Positions 27,558 through 37,226 are shown, numbered from the stretch's first letter. The stretch is 64,000 nucleotides of DNA from Flavobacteriales bacterium (GCA_020435995.1 JAGQYO010000012.1:1-64000); one strand, 5' to 3'. Notes: generated from the sequence alone by a model not told the origin. Program-made: numbers and translations.

Positions 27558-29049
27558 TCGTTGTGTTATCTATTTTTTTCTGGTACAAATCTATCGCTAC
27601 CACTACCGCAAAACACCCCCAGAAAGGAACTGAGGCTTTGTCCGTATCTAAAAAATTATTGAGAAAGCCATGAATTAAATATGTGGTGATGCCCAAAATA
27701 GAGCCCATCAAAATCAATCGGTTATTCTGTCCTTCTATGCGATAATACAAGGGAATAGCGGTGTAATAAAACATAAAAATAAGACCGATAAAAGTCAGCA
27801 ACCCCAAAACCCCAGTTTCGGCAAGTGGCCCAAAATACTCGCTGTGCGCGTTTCCACCGTCTCCAAAATTGGTGGATATAATCGTGAGCAAGCTGCTGTG
27901 TTGATAGGGTGCGTATAAGAACATATATGTACCCGGGCCATGCCCAAACACGGGTCTTTCCTTGAACATTGAAAAAGCTGCATTCCATCTATTCAAACGC
28001 TCTACGTTGCTGGCATCAGTGGCTACATTGGATATAGATTCCACGTGCTCAGATAAGTCGCTTGAGGAATCCTGTCGGTTTTTTTCGAGTTTTTGTATGA
28101 TCTCCGTTTGGAGGTTGAAAAACATAAACAAACCAAAGCAGCCAGCCATTATCAAGTACCTGATATGTACTTTAAAATGAATAACCGCCCATACCCCCAA
28201 CGCTCCAAGAAGACTAACCCACGCCGCCCTAGTGTAACTAAATATCACCCCTACGGTAAAGAGAAGCAACACCAAAAAGAATTGAATTTTGGCTGTTACC
28301 CGAATATTTTTGATCCACAAATACATGAGAATAATAGGAATATAAAAAGCCACCAAGGCACCATAGCTGGTGTGGTCTTTATAAAATGGCTGCATGACCC
28401 AATGCGCTGGTTTAGCCTCAAATCCCCGAATAGCGTGATTGATCACCGTCCAAATAATAACGCCTCCTAACGGTATGATATAGGCCCAAAAAAAACGGTC
28501 AATATTCTTTGGATTCTTGAACATTTGGCTCGCCACAAAATAAAAAGGCACCACAAACCAAAGCCTCGACACAAAAAACTTTAGGGAAACTATCGGCAAG
28601 GCCGAAGGGAAAATACAAATGAAAATCCAAACCAAATTGAGTAAAATAGCAATGGACAATGGATGGCGCAGAACGGCGGTATCAAAATTCCAGTCGTAGG
28701 CCACCTTACCTAAAAAGATAACCATTGCTCCAAACATCAGAGGTTCGGTTGGAAGGTAAACGCCAAGCCCGAATTCGAGGTGTTCTAAATTTTGAGAAAG
28801 TGGCGTAAAAAACACGATGGCCAACAAAAGCCAATCTAGTTTAAAAAGCGCAACACCAACGACAACTAAAACAGCCGGTATCGCCCAAACCCAGTACAAT
28901 TCTAAGCCCGTAGCAACCGACGCGCAAAGCACAAAAATCGAAAGAATGAGGTAGAACACATTCTCCTTACCCGATTGCGTGCTGAGGCTTAGATTCAAGA
29001 CAAAAGTTTTATTTATTGGACTGAATCCGTTGGTAATTTTCGAGGCCAA
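27547..29049 (-). CDS. O-antigen ligase / polymerase family membrane protein
   Basis: About 500 residues with some eleven membrane segments. The long periplasmic loop carries the Wzy_C/WaaL motif: FGHGPGTYMFLYAPYQ, then GNAHSEYFGPLAETGVLGLL. It either ligates O-antigen to lipid A core or polymerises a surface glycan. The start is uncertain: the longest frame begins at TTG 29049 and overlaps wzz by 41 bp, while GTG at 28959 just before the first membrane helix is a good alternative. Downstream of and co-directional with the Wzz gene. Confidence 0.85.
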   Translation of the reverse strand: MASKITNGFSPINKTFVLNLSLSTQSGKENVFYLILSIFVLCASVATGLELYWVWAIPAVLVVVGVALFKLDWLLLAIVFFTPLSQNLEHLEFGLGVYLPTEPLMFGAMVIFLGKVAYDWNFDTAVLRHPLSIAILLNLVWIFICIFPSALPIVSLKFFVSRLWFVVPFYFVASQMFKNPKNIDRFFWAYIIPLGGVIIWTVINHAIRGFEAKPAHWVMQPFYKDHTSYGALVAFYIPIILMYLWIKNIRVTAKIQFFLVLLLFTVGVIFSYTRAAWVSLLGALGVWAVIHFKVHIRYLIMAGCFGLFMFFNLQTEIIQKLEKNRQDSSSDLSEHVESISNVATDASNVERLNRWNAAFSMFKERPVFGHGPGTYMFLYAPYQHSSLLTIISTNFGDGGNAHSEYFGPLAETGVLGLLTFIGLIFMFYYTAIPLYYRIEGQNNRLILMGSILGITTYLIHGFLNNFLDTDKASVPFWGCFAVVVAIDLYQKKIDNTTITE

Positions 29050-30031
29050 TAATAACTAACACCGAAAAAACAAAGGTGCTGATGACTGAAACCACCACTA
29101 TAAGCCATCGAATGGGATAAGCCTTTTTCTCCGCGGGCCACGCTTGATTTACGGTAAACTTGTGGGTCACATTTTGGGTTGCATCTACCTTCAGTTCTTC
29201 ATATTTCGCTCTTAAGAGCAACAGCCGCTCTAGTTCAAATTCACGCTGATCGGATAAGCGATCGTAGAACGGACCGTATTTGCCGAGCGTATCCAACTCA
29301 CTTTTTAGCATTCTAGATGCCTCCTTATTTCCTTGCGAAATAGCTTTATAATACTCCTGTGTAAGCGACTGTGATTGGTATTCCACATTGGTAATTCCTT
29401 TTTCTCCCAGCCAACGAAGGCTGTCATCAATAAGGTTCATGCGGTTTTCCATGTTCAAATACTCCTGCGAAAGCACCACAAATGCTTGTCTTGCGCGACC
29501 ATGGATCATGCTGTTTTTGGCAGAATCCAATAAGGAGGCAATGTCATTTGCGATAGCAGCCGCCATAATTGGGTCCTTATCCAGTACCCTTATTTCGATA
29601 GATTGAAACTCAGTTCTTTTGTAGCTCACGTTGTCCTCCCATGTTTCAATTAGCTTGGTTTGAGGGTACTTAGCATCCCCAATTTCATAGTGTTCGAACA
29701 GGTTGTACTTAGCTACAATTCTATCTCGAATGGACTCCGAATTTAGAATTTGAAGCATTTGCTCTGCCTGCTCCTCTTCACCAAATTGCACAATGTCATT
29801 TTTCGCGCCCGCATCTTCGGTCATAATCCCTTTGGAAATCGAACTCGAAAAAGCCGGAAAAAACACATAAGTACTTTCAAATTTTTCTGGAATGATGAGC
29901 GACACAATTGACGATATAACCACCGCCATAATCGAGACGATAATCAATTGTTTTTTCCACTTCAAAAGGAAAACAAGTAGGTTGGTGCTGTCAAATTGAT
30001 TCGACGAAATTTCTGAACTCATTCTTTGCAA
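29009..30031 (-). CDS. Wzz-type polysaccharide chain-length determinant
   Basis: 340 residues. Two membrane segments (about 29-50 and 306-328) enclose a periplasmic domain with coiled-coil content, the Wzz/PCP layout. Signatures are PEKFESTYVFFP near the first helix and the Pro-rich AWPAEKKAYPIRW just before the second. There is no C-terminal tyrosine kinase domain. Likely controls the length of the polymer made or transferred by the adjacent ligase/polymerase. A -7 element lies upstream on the minus strand. Confidence 0.87.
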   Translation of the reverse strand: MQRMSSEISSNQFDSTNLLVFLLKWKKQLIIVSIMAVVISSIVSLIIPEKFESTYVFFPAFSSSISKGIMTEDAGAKNDIVQFGEEEQAEQMLQILNSESIRDRIVAKYNLFEHYEIGDAKYPQTKLIETWEDNVSYKRTEFQSIEIRVLDKDPIMAAAIANDIASLLDSAKNSMIHGRARQAFVVLSQEYLNMENRMNLIDDSLRWLGEKGITNVEYQSQSLTQEYYKAISQGNKEASRMLKSELDTLGKYGPFYDRLSDQREFELERLLLLRAKYEELKVDATQNVTHKFTVNQAWPAEKKAYPIRWLIVVVSVISTFVFSVLVIIGLENYQRIQSNK

Positions 30032-30042
30032 ATTAAGGACGC

Positions 30043-30050
30043 CAAAAGTA
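30043..30050 (-). promoter_or_regulatory. Candidate -7 element for the wzz-ligase pair
   Basis: Minus-strand TACTTTTG (TAnnTTTG match) twelve bases upstream of the wzz start codon. No clear TTG upstream. Confidence 0.4.
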
Positions 30051-30207
30051 TTGAATTAGGCTTTTAAAAGGCGCGAGGGGTTTAAAACACTTTCCGCACT
30101 ACAATATTGTCTTGAAAGGTTTTTAACAGAGATGTAAAATTGAAGAAACTGAAGTAATCATTCAAAATAAGGACTACATTTATCCTTTAATTCTAACATT
30201 CAAGGCT

Positions 30208-32871
30208 ATGAAAACACCTTTACTCTTGCTCTCTCTCTCTACCATTATTAGCTTTTCTGCCATTGGGCAAGAAATAAACCCCATTCGTATGGGTCAATTC
30301 TTTGAACAAGGTTACGGTCGTGGAGCCGACGACTGGTCTAACGACGAATCAGCTCTAGATATTATTGCTACTCCAACGGGCATTGCTATGGCGGGCTGGA
30401 TGAGTTCAGAATCACATGGATTACGAATGGCTCTATGGCACGTTAACGAATACGGGGCTCTTTCTCTTTTTGGAGAATATGGAAACGACCAAACTCACCA
30501 AATTGCCGCTTCGCTTGCCCTTAGTTCAACTGGTCAATCGCTGCTTGTTGGAAGACAAACCGATACTTACTCAGATGAATATCGTTCCACTTTAAATACT
30601 GGTGATTTAGCTTTAATAAAATACATTGATACTGATGGTGGTGAGCTTTGGAGCGTTTTGTTAGATAGCACAGATACCGATACAAGTGAAGTTGCTGTGG
30701 ACGTTTTTAATGCTGGAAATAATGAGTTTGTGATTTTGATCAATCGCTTGTATAGCGAGAATAACAACCAAGATTTTAGGGTAATTAAAATGGAAAGTAA
30801 CAGCAATGTACTTTGGGACAAAAAATATAGCTTCACATACTCAGGAAGTAAGCAAAACGTATTCGCTGAAAAAATTATCGATAGAGGAAATGGGTTTTAC
30901 CTAGTACAAGCCAATGACGTTTATAACAAGCACGTTCTAATTTGTGAAATTAACGCCAATGATGGAAGCTACCAAACACATCAAAACTACCCACAAACTA
31001 ACCCGACCTTGGGTTTTGGCGTCAGTCAAAACTTAAGTACGGGTGGGTATATTGTAGTTGGAAGCGAGGAAGACGGTCCAGAATTGGACGGTTTTATTTT
31101 AGAAATCAATCCAGATTTAAGCGAGTATGGTGGTCATACAATCGTAAACGGGTCTTCAGGAAACGAGCATTTTAAGGATATAATTACACACCCAACAGGA
31201 TATTTAGCAATAGGTGAATGCGACAACCGAGGAGAAGGACAAAGAGATGTTTGGATTTGTCATTTAGATTCACTTGCCGATACCCTCAAAGTAGAGACAC
31301 TTGGCGGTGAAGAAACTGATTATGGCCATGCGGCTGTATTAGTGCCAAGTGTGTTTTCGGTTTTTATTGCAGGATACAACAACAGCTACACCATTGAAGA
31401 AAGTGGAAATGCTTATTTGGGTGGGGTTAAAGTGGATATGGGGTTGCCTAAAGTGGAACAGGAGTGTAAGGTATCCAGGGTTCTGTTTATTGATGGTTTC
31501 GTAGTTACGAAACAAGACAATTCAGGAATAATTGATTCTACAAAAGGTCGCTTAGGAAAACCTGCTGACGAAACTAACATTATTCAATTTGCCAAAGACA
31601 ATTATATCGGGGTACTGGAACTCTATGGAGTAGACCATATATTTCGCCAAGTAAACAATACAACTCTAGGAAAGCATTATCGAAAACTTCTAAATGATTT
31701 TATTTATAGATGCAAGAAGGAACATATTCATTGTTCAATGATAAGCGGCTATAAGGAATTACCATATGATTCTGCAAGAGAATTCAATAAGCATGTGGCA
31801 GCAAGTAAATATGGGTATAACTCGGAGGGGAAACTGTCCTACAACATGATAGAACATGAGTTTTGGAATGCAAGAAAAACAACATCTTCGAAGAATAATA
31901 ATGTGGATAATTCACAAGCTGGAAAAGATACGATCATACTTCCTTTAAATTATACTTGGAATGATCATTATTTGGATTGCTTAAAAGACCATATAGATAT
32001 ATTAAATGAATTAAGAGATAAGAAATTCAAAGATGCCAACATACATGAAATACATGATTATTATGGCTATTTCTGTAATTATACTTGGAACAGTAGTGCC
32101 AACTTAAATGGTATAGCTAACACCTCTTGGAGGGATAGTATAGCTGGAGTATTAGAGCCTTTAAGCGATGGGATGTTCTTAACTTATTACAGACCTTTCC
32201 AATTTGATTCTGGAGCAGTATTTTTAGGTGGAACTTCTGGATTTGAACACTTATGGACACAAAGATTGTCTTATTTAGGGCAAAATCCCAATGACAGTAC
32301 CCAAATATTTCCATTATTCTCGGCCGAGTTTTTCAATACATCATCGGATTTTTGCGGTGCTGGAGATGACTTTCTTGGAAGGTATTTAGAGGGTTTCCCT
32401 GCCAACGGCCCCATTGGTAATGACCTAAGGAAGGTTGAAGGCATTTATTTGAATCAGCACAATACTATTTATCAAAACACATCTAGCTATCCTAATATTG
32501 GTAAAGTTCAGGTGAATGCAACTTCATGGTTTACTTATAAATGTATTGACCAAAAGAACTTTACTGATAAATCACGCCATAATTGTCATCCTTTTACTAG
32601 AAACCCCCTCAAATTTCCAGAAATTCAATTTAAAAAGCATTCCTCATTAGTTTACCCAAACCCATCTAATTCAGTAGTAAATATCCAATTAAACCAAATA
32701 CAAAAAGGTGAATACAGACTATATTCTAATACAGGTTCTTTGGTTCGTGAAGGCGTGTTTGATACCAGAGAATTTAGTCTTCATATTGAAAACCTTCAAA
32801 AGGGTTTATATCATCTAACCCTACATTCAAATGGCACTACGTACTCACATAAAATAGTTGTTTCAAAATGA
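30208..32871 (+). CDS. Secreted T9SS protein: propeller-like N-terminus plus barrel-like domain
   Basis: 887 residues. Signal peptide to about SFSAIGQ. Residues 20-410 have recurring blocks (GYIVVGSEEDG, GYLAIGECDN, FIAGYNN) like the repeats of beta-propeller T9SS proteins. From about 420 the style changes: VLFIDGF, YIGVLELYGVDH, EHEFWNARK, IHEIHDYYG, MFLTYYRPF and FPLFSAEFF alternate with helices, which recalls a TIM-barrel hydrolase, with acidic residues at strand ends. The last 75 residues are a T9SS type A domain (VYPNPSNSVVNIQL...KIVVSK). The second half is clearly AT-rich. Enzymatic activity is inference. The next gene overlaps by ATGA. Confidence 0.72.
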   Translation: MKTPLLLLSLSTIISFSAIGQEINPIRMGQFFEQGYGRGADDWSNDESALDIIATPTGIAMAGWMSSESHGLRMALWHVNEYGALSLFGEYGNDQTHQIAASLALSSTGQSLLVGRQTDTYSDEYRSTLNTGDLALIKYIDTDGGELWSVLLDSTDTDTSEVAVDVFNAGNNEFVILINRLYSENNNQDFRVIKMESNSNVLWDKKYSFTYSGSKQNVFAEKIIDRGNGFYLVQANDVYNKHVLICEINANDGSYQTHQNYPQTNPTLGFGVSQNLSTGGYIVVGSEEDGPELDGFILEINPDLSEYGGHTIVNGSSGNEHFKDIITHPTGYLAIGECDNRGEGQRDVWICHLDSLADTLKVETLGGEETDYGHAAVLVPSVFSVFIAGYNNSYTIEESGNAYLGGVKVDMGLPKVEQECKVSRVLFIDGFVVTKQDNSGIIDSTKGRLGKPADETNIIQFAKDNYIGVLELYGVDHIFRQVNNTTLGKHYRKLLNDFIYRCKKEHIHCSMISGYKELPYDSAREFNKHVAASKYGYNSEGKLSYNMIEHEFWNARKTTSSKNNNVDNSQAGKDTIILPLNYTWNDHYLDCLKDHIDILNELRDKKFKDANIHEIHDYYGYFCNYTWNSSANLNGIANTSWRDSIAGVLEPLSDGMFLTYYRPFQFDSGAVFLGGTSGFEHLWTQRLSYLGQNPNDSTQIFPLFSAEFFNTSSDFCGAGDDFLGRYLEGFPANGPIGNDLRKVEGIYLNQHNTIYQNTSSYPNIGKVQVNATSWFTYKCIDQKNFTDKSRHNCHPFTRNPLKFPEIQFKKHSSLVYPNPSNSVVNIQLNQIQKGEYRLYSNTGSLVREGVFDTREFSLHIENLQKGLYHLTLHSNGTTYSHKIVVSK

Positions 32872-34316
32872 GAGTACTCGGAGTATTGATATTGTTTTTT
32901 GGGGGCATATATACTGGCTTCAACCAAGATACAAATTGGATAAAGGGACATCAAATGAACTTTGATAAAGTGGGAATGAATCCTATTCTTGAACAAGGTA
33001 AGATATTAGCAAGTTGCAATGTTCGGTTTCAAGGAGGGAGTTATTTTCATGTTTTAGCAGAGTATAATCGAAATGGTGACTTTGTTCAAAAAACAACCTT
33101 TCTTAAGCAGTATTATGATTTAACAGTCGGGCAATGGTTGAGTTTTAGTAACGGAAATATTCTTTTTTTAGGAGATGGTCAAAATCCAAATAGCGGTACT
33201 GATTATCAGAATTTTAGTGTGCTTTTTGATAAAACTGGAAACGTTATCCAACGTTTACATCATGATTCGTCTTTTACTCATATTGCTAAAAACAACGACT
33301 CTAGTTTTTATGGCATTGATTATTTGGATTCAAGTTGTGTAGGATTATATAATTCTGTTGGAAAAGCTCTGTGGCGCAAATCAATGAAAACATTACTTCA
33401 GCTTCAACCAACAGACACCATACTCAATTATAAATTTCATAATATTAAATCATACAATGATTATTTTTTACTGGTTTATTTGGATAAACGAATAGATAAA
33501 TATCGATTTCTTAAGTTTAATCAGAGTGCAAGTAAATTAACTGAGGATACGATAGAACTGAATGGTTTGCACGACTTTCAGCCTGCTTGGGGTGGTTATG
33601 TTGTTAATACGCGTTACACTGATACGGTAGAATATGTTAAGTACATTAATAAAGAGTCTCAAATCGTCTGGGAAAAGCAGCATTTTGCTAAAAAGATGGT
33701 TTGGTATAATTCAATGTTCATTAACAATAGCAATCGAATAGTGGTTCCTGTTGTCTTCACTTACCCTGATTCTAGTAAAGTTTATTCTAATCAGCACTAC
33801 TTTACTAGAGTGTTCATTTATGATAGTCTTGGCAACGAGACCGATATTTATGAATATCGAATGAAGAATTACGCTGTAAACATGTCAGTAATTGACCAGT
33901 TTAGTGATGGTGGATACTTTTTAGGATACGGAAGCTATGCGCAATTAGCTGATTTACATGGAAGCTTAATGTGTAGAACAAACAAGAAAGGGGAAATACC
34001 CGATAGTTCCTTTTACGGATACGCGGCATTTCCTGATGTTTCAGTCAAAGACAGCAGTATTTCAGTTGCAAGATTGAAAAAAGTGAGCAGTATTCATGTC
34101 TATCCCAATCCATCAAAAACTCACTTAACTGTTTCAACTTCTGGGCGAGGTACTATGAAAGTAAAGATGCAAAATATAGGTGGTGAAGTGTTATTAGAGT
34201 GTTCTTTCAAGACACAAATCGATATAGACATATCTAATTTCCCAAACGGCTTATATTTCCTCGAAATTCTTGGAGAAGGAATTTTAGAAACTAAGAAAAT
34301 GATTATAAGCCATTGA
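32868..34316 (+). CDS. Secreted T9SS protein of unknown function
   Basis: 482 residues. A short signal peptide (MRVLGVLILFFGGIYTGF) leads to a beta-rich body with strands of the type NGNILFLGDGQNP and YFLGYGSY, so a propeller is possible. The C-terminal 75 residues are a T9SS sorting domain: IHVYPNPSKTHLTVS, VKMQNIGGEVLL, IDISNFPNGLYFLEI, ending KKMIISH. The ATG overlaps the stop of the 887-residue gene (ATGA), so the two are translationally coupled. Sequence is very AT-rich (for example 9 G/C in the 60 bases 33421-33480), which suggests acquired DNA. Confidence 0.75.
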   Translation: MRVLGVLILFFGGIYTGFNQDTNWIKGHQMNFDKVGMNPILEQGKILASCNVRFQGGSYFHVLAEYNRNGDFVQKTTFLKQYYDLTVGQWLSFSNGNILFLGDGQNPNSGTDYQNFSVLFDKTGNVIQRLHHDSSFTHIAKNNDSSFYGIDYLDSSCVGLYNSVGKALWRKSMKTLLQLQPTDTILNYKFHNIKSYNDYFLLVYLDKRIDKYRFLKFNQSASKLTEDTIELNGLHDFQPAWGGYVVNTRYTDTVEYVKYINKESQIVWEKQHFAKKMVWYNSMFINNSNRIVVPVVFTYPDSSKVYSNQHYFTRVFIYDSLGNETDIYEYRMKNYAVNMSVIDQFSDGGYFLGYGSYAQLADLHGSLMCRTNKKGEIPDSSFYGYAAFPDVSVKDSSISVARLKKVSSIHVYPNPSKTHLTVSTSGRGTMKVKMQNIGGEVLLECSFKTQIDIDISNFPNGLYFLEILGEGILETKKMIISH

Positions 34317-34422
34317 TTCATACCCCACTTGTGTTAGGGAGAATTTGTACATACGGTTACCTCAGAATTTCTGGAGAAAACAAACCACAAACCCTGAGGC
34401 TAGTTATCGAATAATAAGGCAC

Positions 34423-34526
34423 AAAAAAAGGGTAAGCTACTTTTATCGCACCGCTACAACCATCTACCCTTGCTACATTCCTGTCCTGGGGGATTCAATA
34501 GGAGCTGGTCGTAAAAGACTTACCCA
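34423..34526 (-). ncRNA. ffs: Signal recognition particle RNA (small bacterial type)
   Basis: On the minus strand the core CAGGACAGGAATGTAGCAAGG has the SRP domain IV pattern: a GGAA tetraloop flanked by the AGG/AGCA internal loop. The ends pair (GGGTAAG at 34519-34525 with CTTACCC at 34430-34436), further inner helices include TTTTA/TAAAA, and a T run (34423-34429) closes the transcript. A well-formed promoter lies just upstream. At about 100 nt it is the short form without the Alu domain. The RNA pairs with Ffh to target proteins to the membrane. Exact ends are estimates. This fills most of the 346 bp between the T9SS gene and DUF4199. Confidence 0.88.
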
Positions 34527-34530
34527 GCCG

Positions 34531-34560
34531 CAAATGTACTATGCCTATTCGCTTAAGCAA
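34531..34560 (-). promoter_or_regulatory. Promoter of ffs
   Basis: Minus-strand TTG (34558-34560), 19-bp spacer, TACATTTG (34531-34538): a full match to the Bacteroidota consensus. Transcription would start at about 34526, where the RNA's closing helix begins. Confidence 0.75.
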
Positions 34561-34630
34561 CACTTTAACGAATATTAATTTCATTTTTTATGTGAAGCCA
34601 ATTTTAGGATTTCTGCCAACCAATTTCATT

Positions 34631-34638
34631 TACATTTG
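34631..34638 (+). promoter_or_regulatory. Candidate -7 element for the DUF4199 gene
   Basis: TACATTTG matches TAnnTTTG, 24 bp before the ATG at 34663. It also favours this ATG over an upstream TTG frame start that lies inside the element. Confidence 0.45.
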
Positions 34639-34662
34639 TCCGAAACTCGTAAAACTTATTTT

Positions 34663-35199
34663 ATGTCTGCACAAAAATCACCAATGAATATGGCCATGTA
34701 TGGTGGCGGTGTAATGGGTGTTGCCCTTATTATATTTTCATTGCTCACGTGGATTTTAGGGCTACCAATGAACCATTGGTCCAATTCGGTTATTACCTAT
34801 GGAATTTTAATAGGTGGAGCTTATTATTTTATCAAGCAGTATCGTGATCAGGAATTAGGTGGATACATGAGTTACGGACAAGTGGTGGGTGCAGGAACCC
34901 TTATTTCTGTTTTTGCCTCTCTTCTTTTCGACTTTTATTTTTGGATTTACCTTTCTTTTCTAAATAGTGATGCCATTAACCAAATAAAGGAGCAAGCCTA
35001 CGAGCAAGCAATAGCGATGGGCCAAACAGAAGAACAGGCGATTCAAGGAATGGAAATGATGAATTTTATGTATTCACCCGGTGGAATGGTCATCATGGGA
35101 TTTTTTAGCACCGTTTTTATGGGCTTTATCATTGCCCTCATTCTTGGAATTTTCCTCCGTAAGAATAATCCCAATCCTTTTGAAGGATCAGAAGCTTAA
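34663..35199 (+). CDS. DUF4199 domain membrane protein
   Basis: 178 residues from the ATG giving MSAQKSPMNMAMYGG. Four hydrophobic segments (about 12-35, 40-58, 70-95, 140-165) and a short helix rich in Gln/Glu/Ala (YEQAIAMGQTEEQAIQG) match the DUF4199 plan common in Bacteroidota. Function unknown. It precedes a glycosyltransferase by 8 bp on the same strand, a pairing often seen for this family and suggestive of a cell-envelope role. Confidence 0.83.
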   Translation: MSAQKSPMNMAMYGGGVMGVALIIFSLLTWILGLPMNHWSNSVITYGILIGGAYYFIKQYRDQELGGYMSYGQVVGAGTLISVFASLLFDFYFWIYLSFLNSDAINQIKEQAYEQAIAMGQTEEQAIQGMEMMNFMYSPGGMVIMGFFSTVFMGFIIALILGIFLRKNNPNPFEGSEA

Positions 35200-35207
35200 A
35201 ATATAGC

Positions 35208-36161
35208 GTGCAAATTTCTTGTGTAATACCCGCTTTTAACGAAGCTGAATCTATTCCAGAACTAACAGCATGGATTGATCAAGTAATGAAGAAGAATTCG
35301 TGGGAATACGAAGTGATCTACATTGATGATGGTAGCCGCGACAATTCTTGGGAGGTGATTCAAAAACTAGGAGCCGAAAACCCGTCCATTAAAGGCATTA
35401 GATTTAGACGAAATTATGGAAAATCAGGTGCTTTAAATCGCGGATTCGATTGCGCTCAGGGAGATGTGGTTATTACCATGGACGCCGACTTGCAGGATAG
35501 TCCAGAGGAGATACCAGAATTGTATCGGCTCATTACCGAAGATGGTTTTGATCTTATTTCAGGCTGGAAAAAGAAACGATTTGACCCGATCAGCAAAACA
35601 ATTCCAACCAAACTATATAACTGGGCTACACGCAAAATGAGTGGAATTCACTTACATGATTTTAATTGTGGTTTGAAGGCTTATAAAAGGGATGTGGTTA
35701 AGTCGATTGAAGTGTATGGCGAAATGCACCGGTATATCCCCGTTTTGGCCAAAAGAGCTGGTTTTGATAGAATAGGGGAGAAGGTGGTTCAACATCAGGC
35801 TAGAAAATATGGTACAACCAAATTTGGTGTCATGCGATTCATCAATGGCCCACTCGATTTGTTGTCCATCACTTTTGTTACCAGATTTGGACGAAAGCCC
35901 ATGCATATTTTTGGATTGCTGGGGTCACTTTTGTTTGTGGTTGGTTTTATGGCAGCCCTGTATCTCGGGGTCGAAAAAGCATATTATTTGAGCCAAGGAA
36001 TAAAGGCTCGTTTGGTAACAGAAAACCCCTTGTTTTTTGTTTCACTTACCGCAATGATACTCGGTACTCAGTTATTTTTAGCTGGATTCCTAGGTGAATT
36101 GGTTGCTAGAAATAACCCCGAAAGGAACAACTACTTGGTTGCCGATGAGGTAAACTTGTAA
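35208..36161 (+). CDS. Family 2 glycosyltransferase with C-terminal membrane helices
   Basis: 317 residues from a GTG start (MQISCVIPAFNEAES). GT-A domain with IDDGSRDNSWEV, the metal motif MDADLQDSPEEIPELY and the acceptor region FNCGLKAYKRDV; two membrane segments follow at about 230-255 and 272-300. This is the polyprenyl-phosphate glycosyltransferase type (GtrB/ArnC/DPM1-like), which loads a sugar onto undecaprenyl phosphate. Co-directional with DUF4199 and convergent with the next glycosyltransferase. Confidence 0.9.
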   Translation: MQISCVIPAFNEAESIPELTAWIDQVMKKNSWEYEVIYIDDGSRDNSWEVIQKLGAENPSIKGIRFRRNYGKSGALNRGFDCAQGDVVITMDADLQDSPEEIPELYRLITEDGFDLISGWKKKRFDPISKTIPTKLYNWATRKMSGIHLHDFNCGLKAYKRDVVKSIEVYGEMHRYIPVLAKRAGFDRIGEKVVQHQARKYGTTKFGVMRFINGPLDLLSITFVTRFGRKPMHIFGLLGSLLFVVGFMAALYLGVEKAYYLSQGIKARLVTENPLFFVSLTAMILGTQLFLAGFLGELVARNNPERNNYLVADEVNL

Positions 36162-36168
36162 CGTGAAA

Positions 36169-37170
36169 TTACTTAAAGAAAAAACCAGGGAAAGCCTTCT
36201 TTTCTTCCATATTGAGTATGTTAATTCTAAATTGGGATTTTAGAAAACCCCAACCATAACTAAAAAACTGAATAAAGGCAGCCACCACAGCACCTACCGC
36301 AATGTTGATTCTTTTGGTTTTTATAAGCGCATCCAAAAACAAGGCGATGATGTAGATCCAGTTGAAAAAAATCAAATTCGGGACCCAAAGCGATAAAAAG
36401 ATGTTACCTATAAATCCGATTGAAAATACCGTAGGAAACCAATAAGTGATTTTTTTAGAATGAGGGTGCCACTTATTTAAAATCACTCTAACCACACCGA
36501 ACTTATAAATCTGCTTCGAGAATTTTTGAAAGTCAATTCGCCTTTTGTGATAAACGTGTGCCTTTTTGATAAGCGAAGTAGTAAAGCCAGCCTCCCAAAT
36601 TCTAAACGTGAGGTCAGGATCTTCACCTGGATGTATTTTTCCATAACCTCCCACTTTTTCAAATACATCTCTAGATAGGCCCATGTTAAAACTTCGCGGT
36701 TGAAATTTGCCTAATTTTTCGCTTCCACCCCTAATTCCACCCGTGGTGAAAAACGAAGTCATGGCGTAGTTAATTGATTTCTGGGTGTCGCTAAATGAAT
36801 CATGTGCGGCATCGGGCCCACCATAACAATCCACGTATGTGTCGGTAAGGAAGCGATTCACTTCATACATATACTCCTCTGGAATAAGACAATCCGAATC
36901 GAATATGATAAAATAGTTTCCCTTGGCCTGTTCCATTCCAAAATTGCGGCTCGGACCCGGGCCAGAATTTGCTTTAAATATGTAACGGATGTTCAAATCT
37001 GAACGATACAGATCACACACGTCTTCGCATTTTTCGGTCGACCCATCTTCTATTATGAGTACCTCAAACGTCTTGAAGGTCTGCTTTTTAAGGCTTTCGA
37101 GAAGTTCTCTAACTTCATCAGGGCGGTTATAAACCGGAACAATAATCGAAAAACTAAGGTCTTTTTTCAT
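36169..37170 (-). CDS. Family 2 glycosyltransferase
   Basis: 333 residues. GT-A signatures: SIIVPVYNRPDEV at the start, IIEDGSTEKC, the metal-binding FIIFDSDCLIPEE, and HPGEDPDLTFRIWEAGF with the general base Asp. Two or three membrane segments lie in the last 100 residues. Probably adds a sugar to a lipid-linked surface glycan. It is convergent with the GtrB-like gene (7 bp between stops) and divergent from cinA. Confidence 0.88.
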   Translation of the reverse strand: MKKDLSFSIIVPVYNRPDEVRELLESLKKQTFKTFEVLIIEDGSTEKCEDVCDLYRSDLNIRYIFKANSGPGPSRNFGMEQAKGNYFIIFDSDCLIPEEYMYEVNRFLTDTYVDCYGGPDAAHDSFSDTQKSINYAMTSFFTTGGIRGGSEKLGKFQPRSFNMGLSRDVFEKVGGYGKIHPGEDPDLTFRIWEAGFTTSLIKKAHVYHKRRIDFQKFSKQIYKFGVVRVILNKWHPHSKKITYWFPTVFSIGFIGNIFLSLWVPNLIFFNWIYIIALFLDALIKTKRINIAVGAVVAAFIQFFSYGWGFLKSQFRINILNMEEKKAFPGFFFK

Positions 37171-37218
37171 GGAGGCTCAAAAGTAATGGAAACATATTCC
37201 ACTATACCTTGCAAAAAC

Positions 37219-37226
37219 TAACTTTG
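37219..37226 (+). promoter_or_regulatory. Candidate -7 element for cinA
   Basis: TAACTTTG fits TAnnTTTG and ends seven bases before the cinA ATG. Confidence 0.4.

Noticed and set aside
34345-34578. 77-codon open frame on the plus strand
   Set aside because: It covers the SRP RNA gene and its promoter on the other strand, starts with TTG and has no family-like content.
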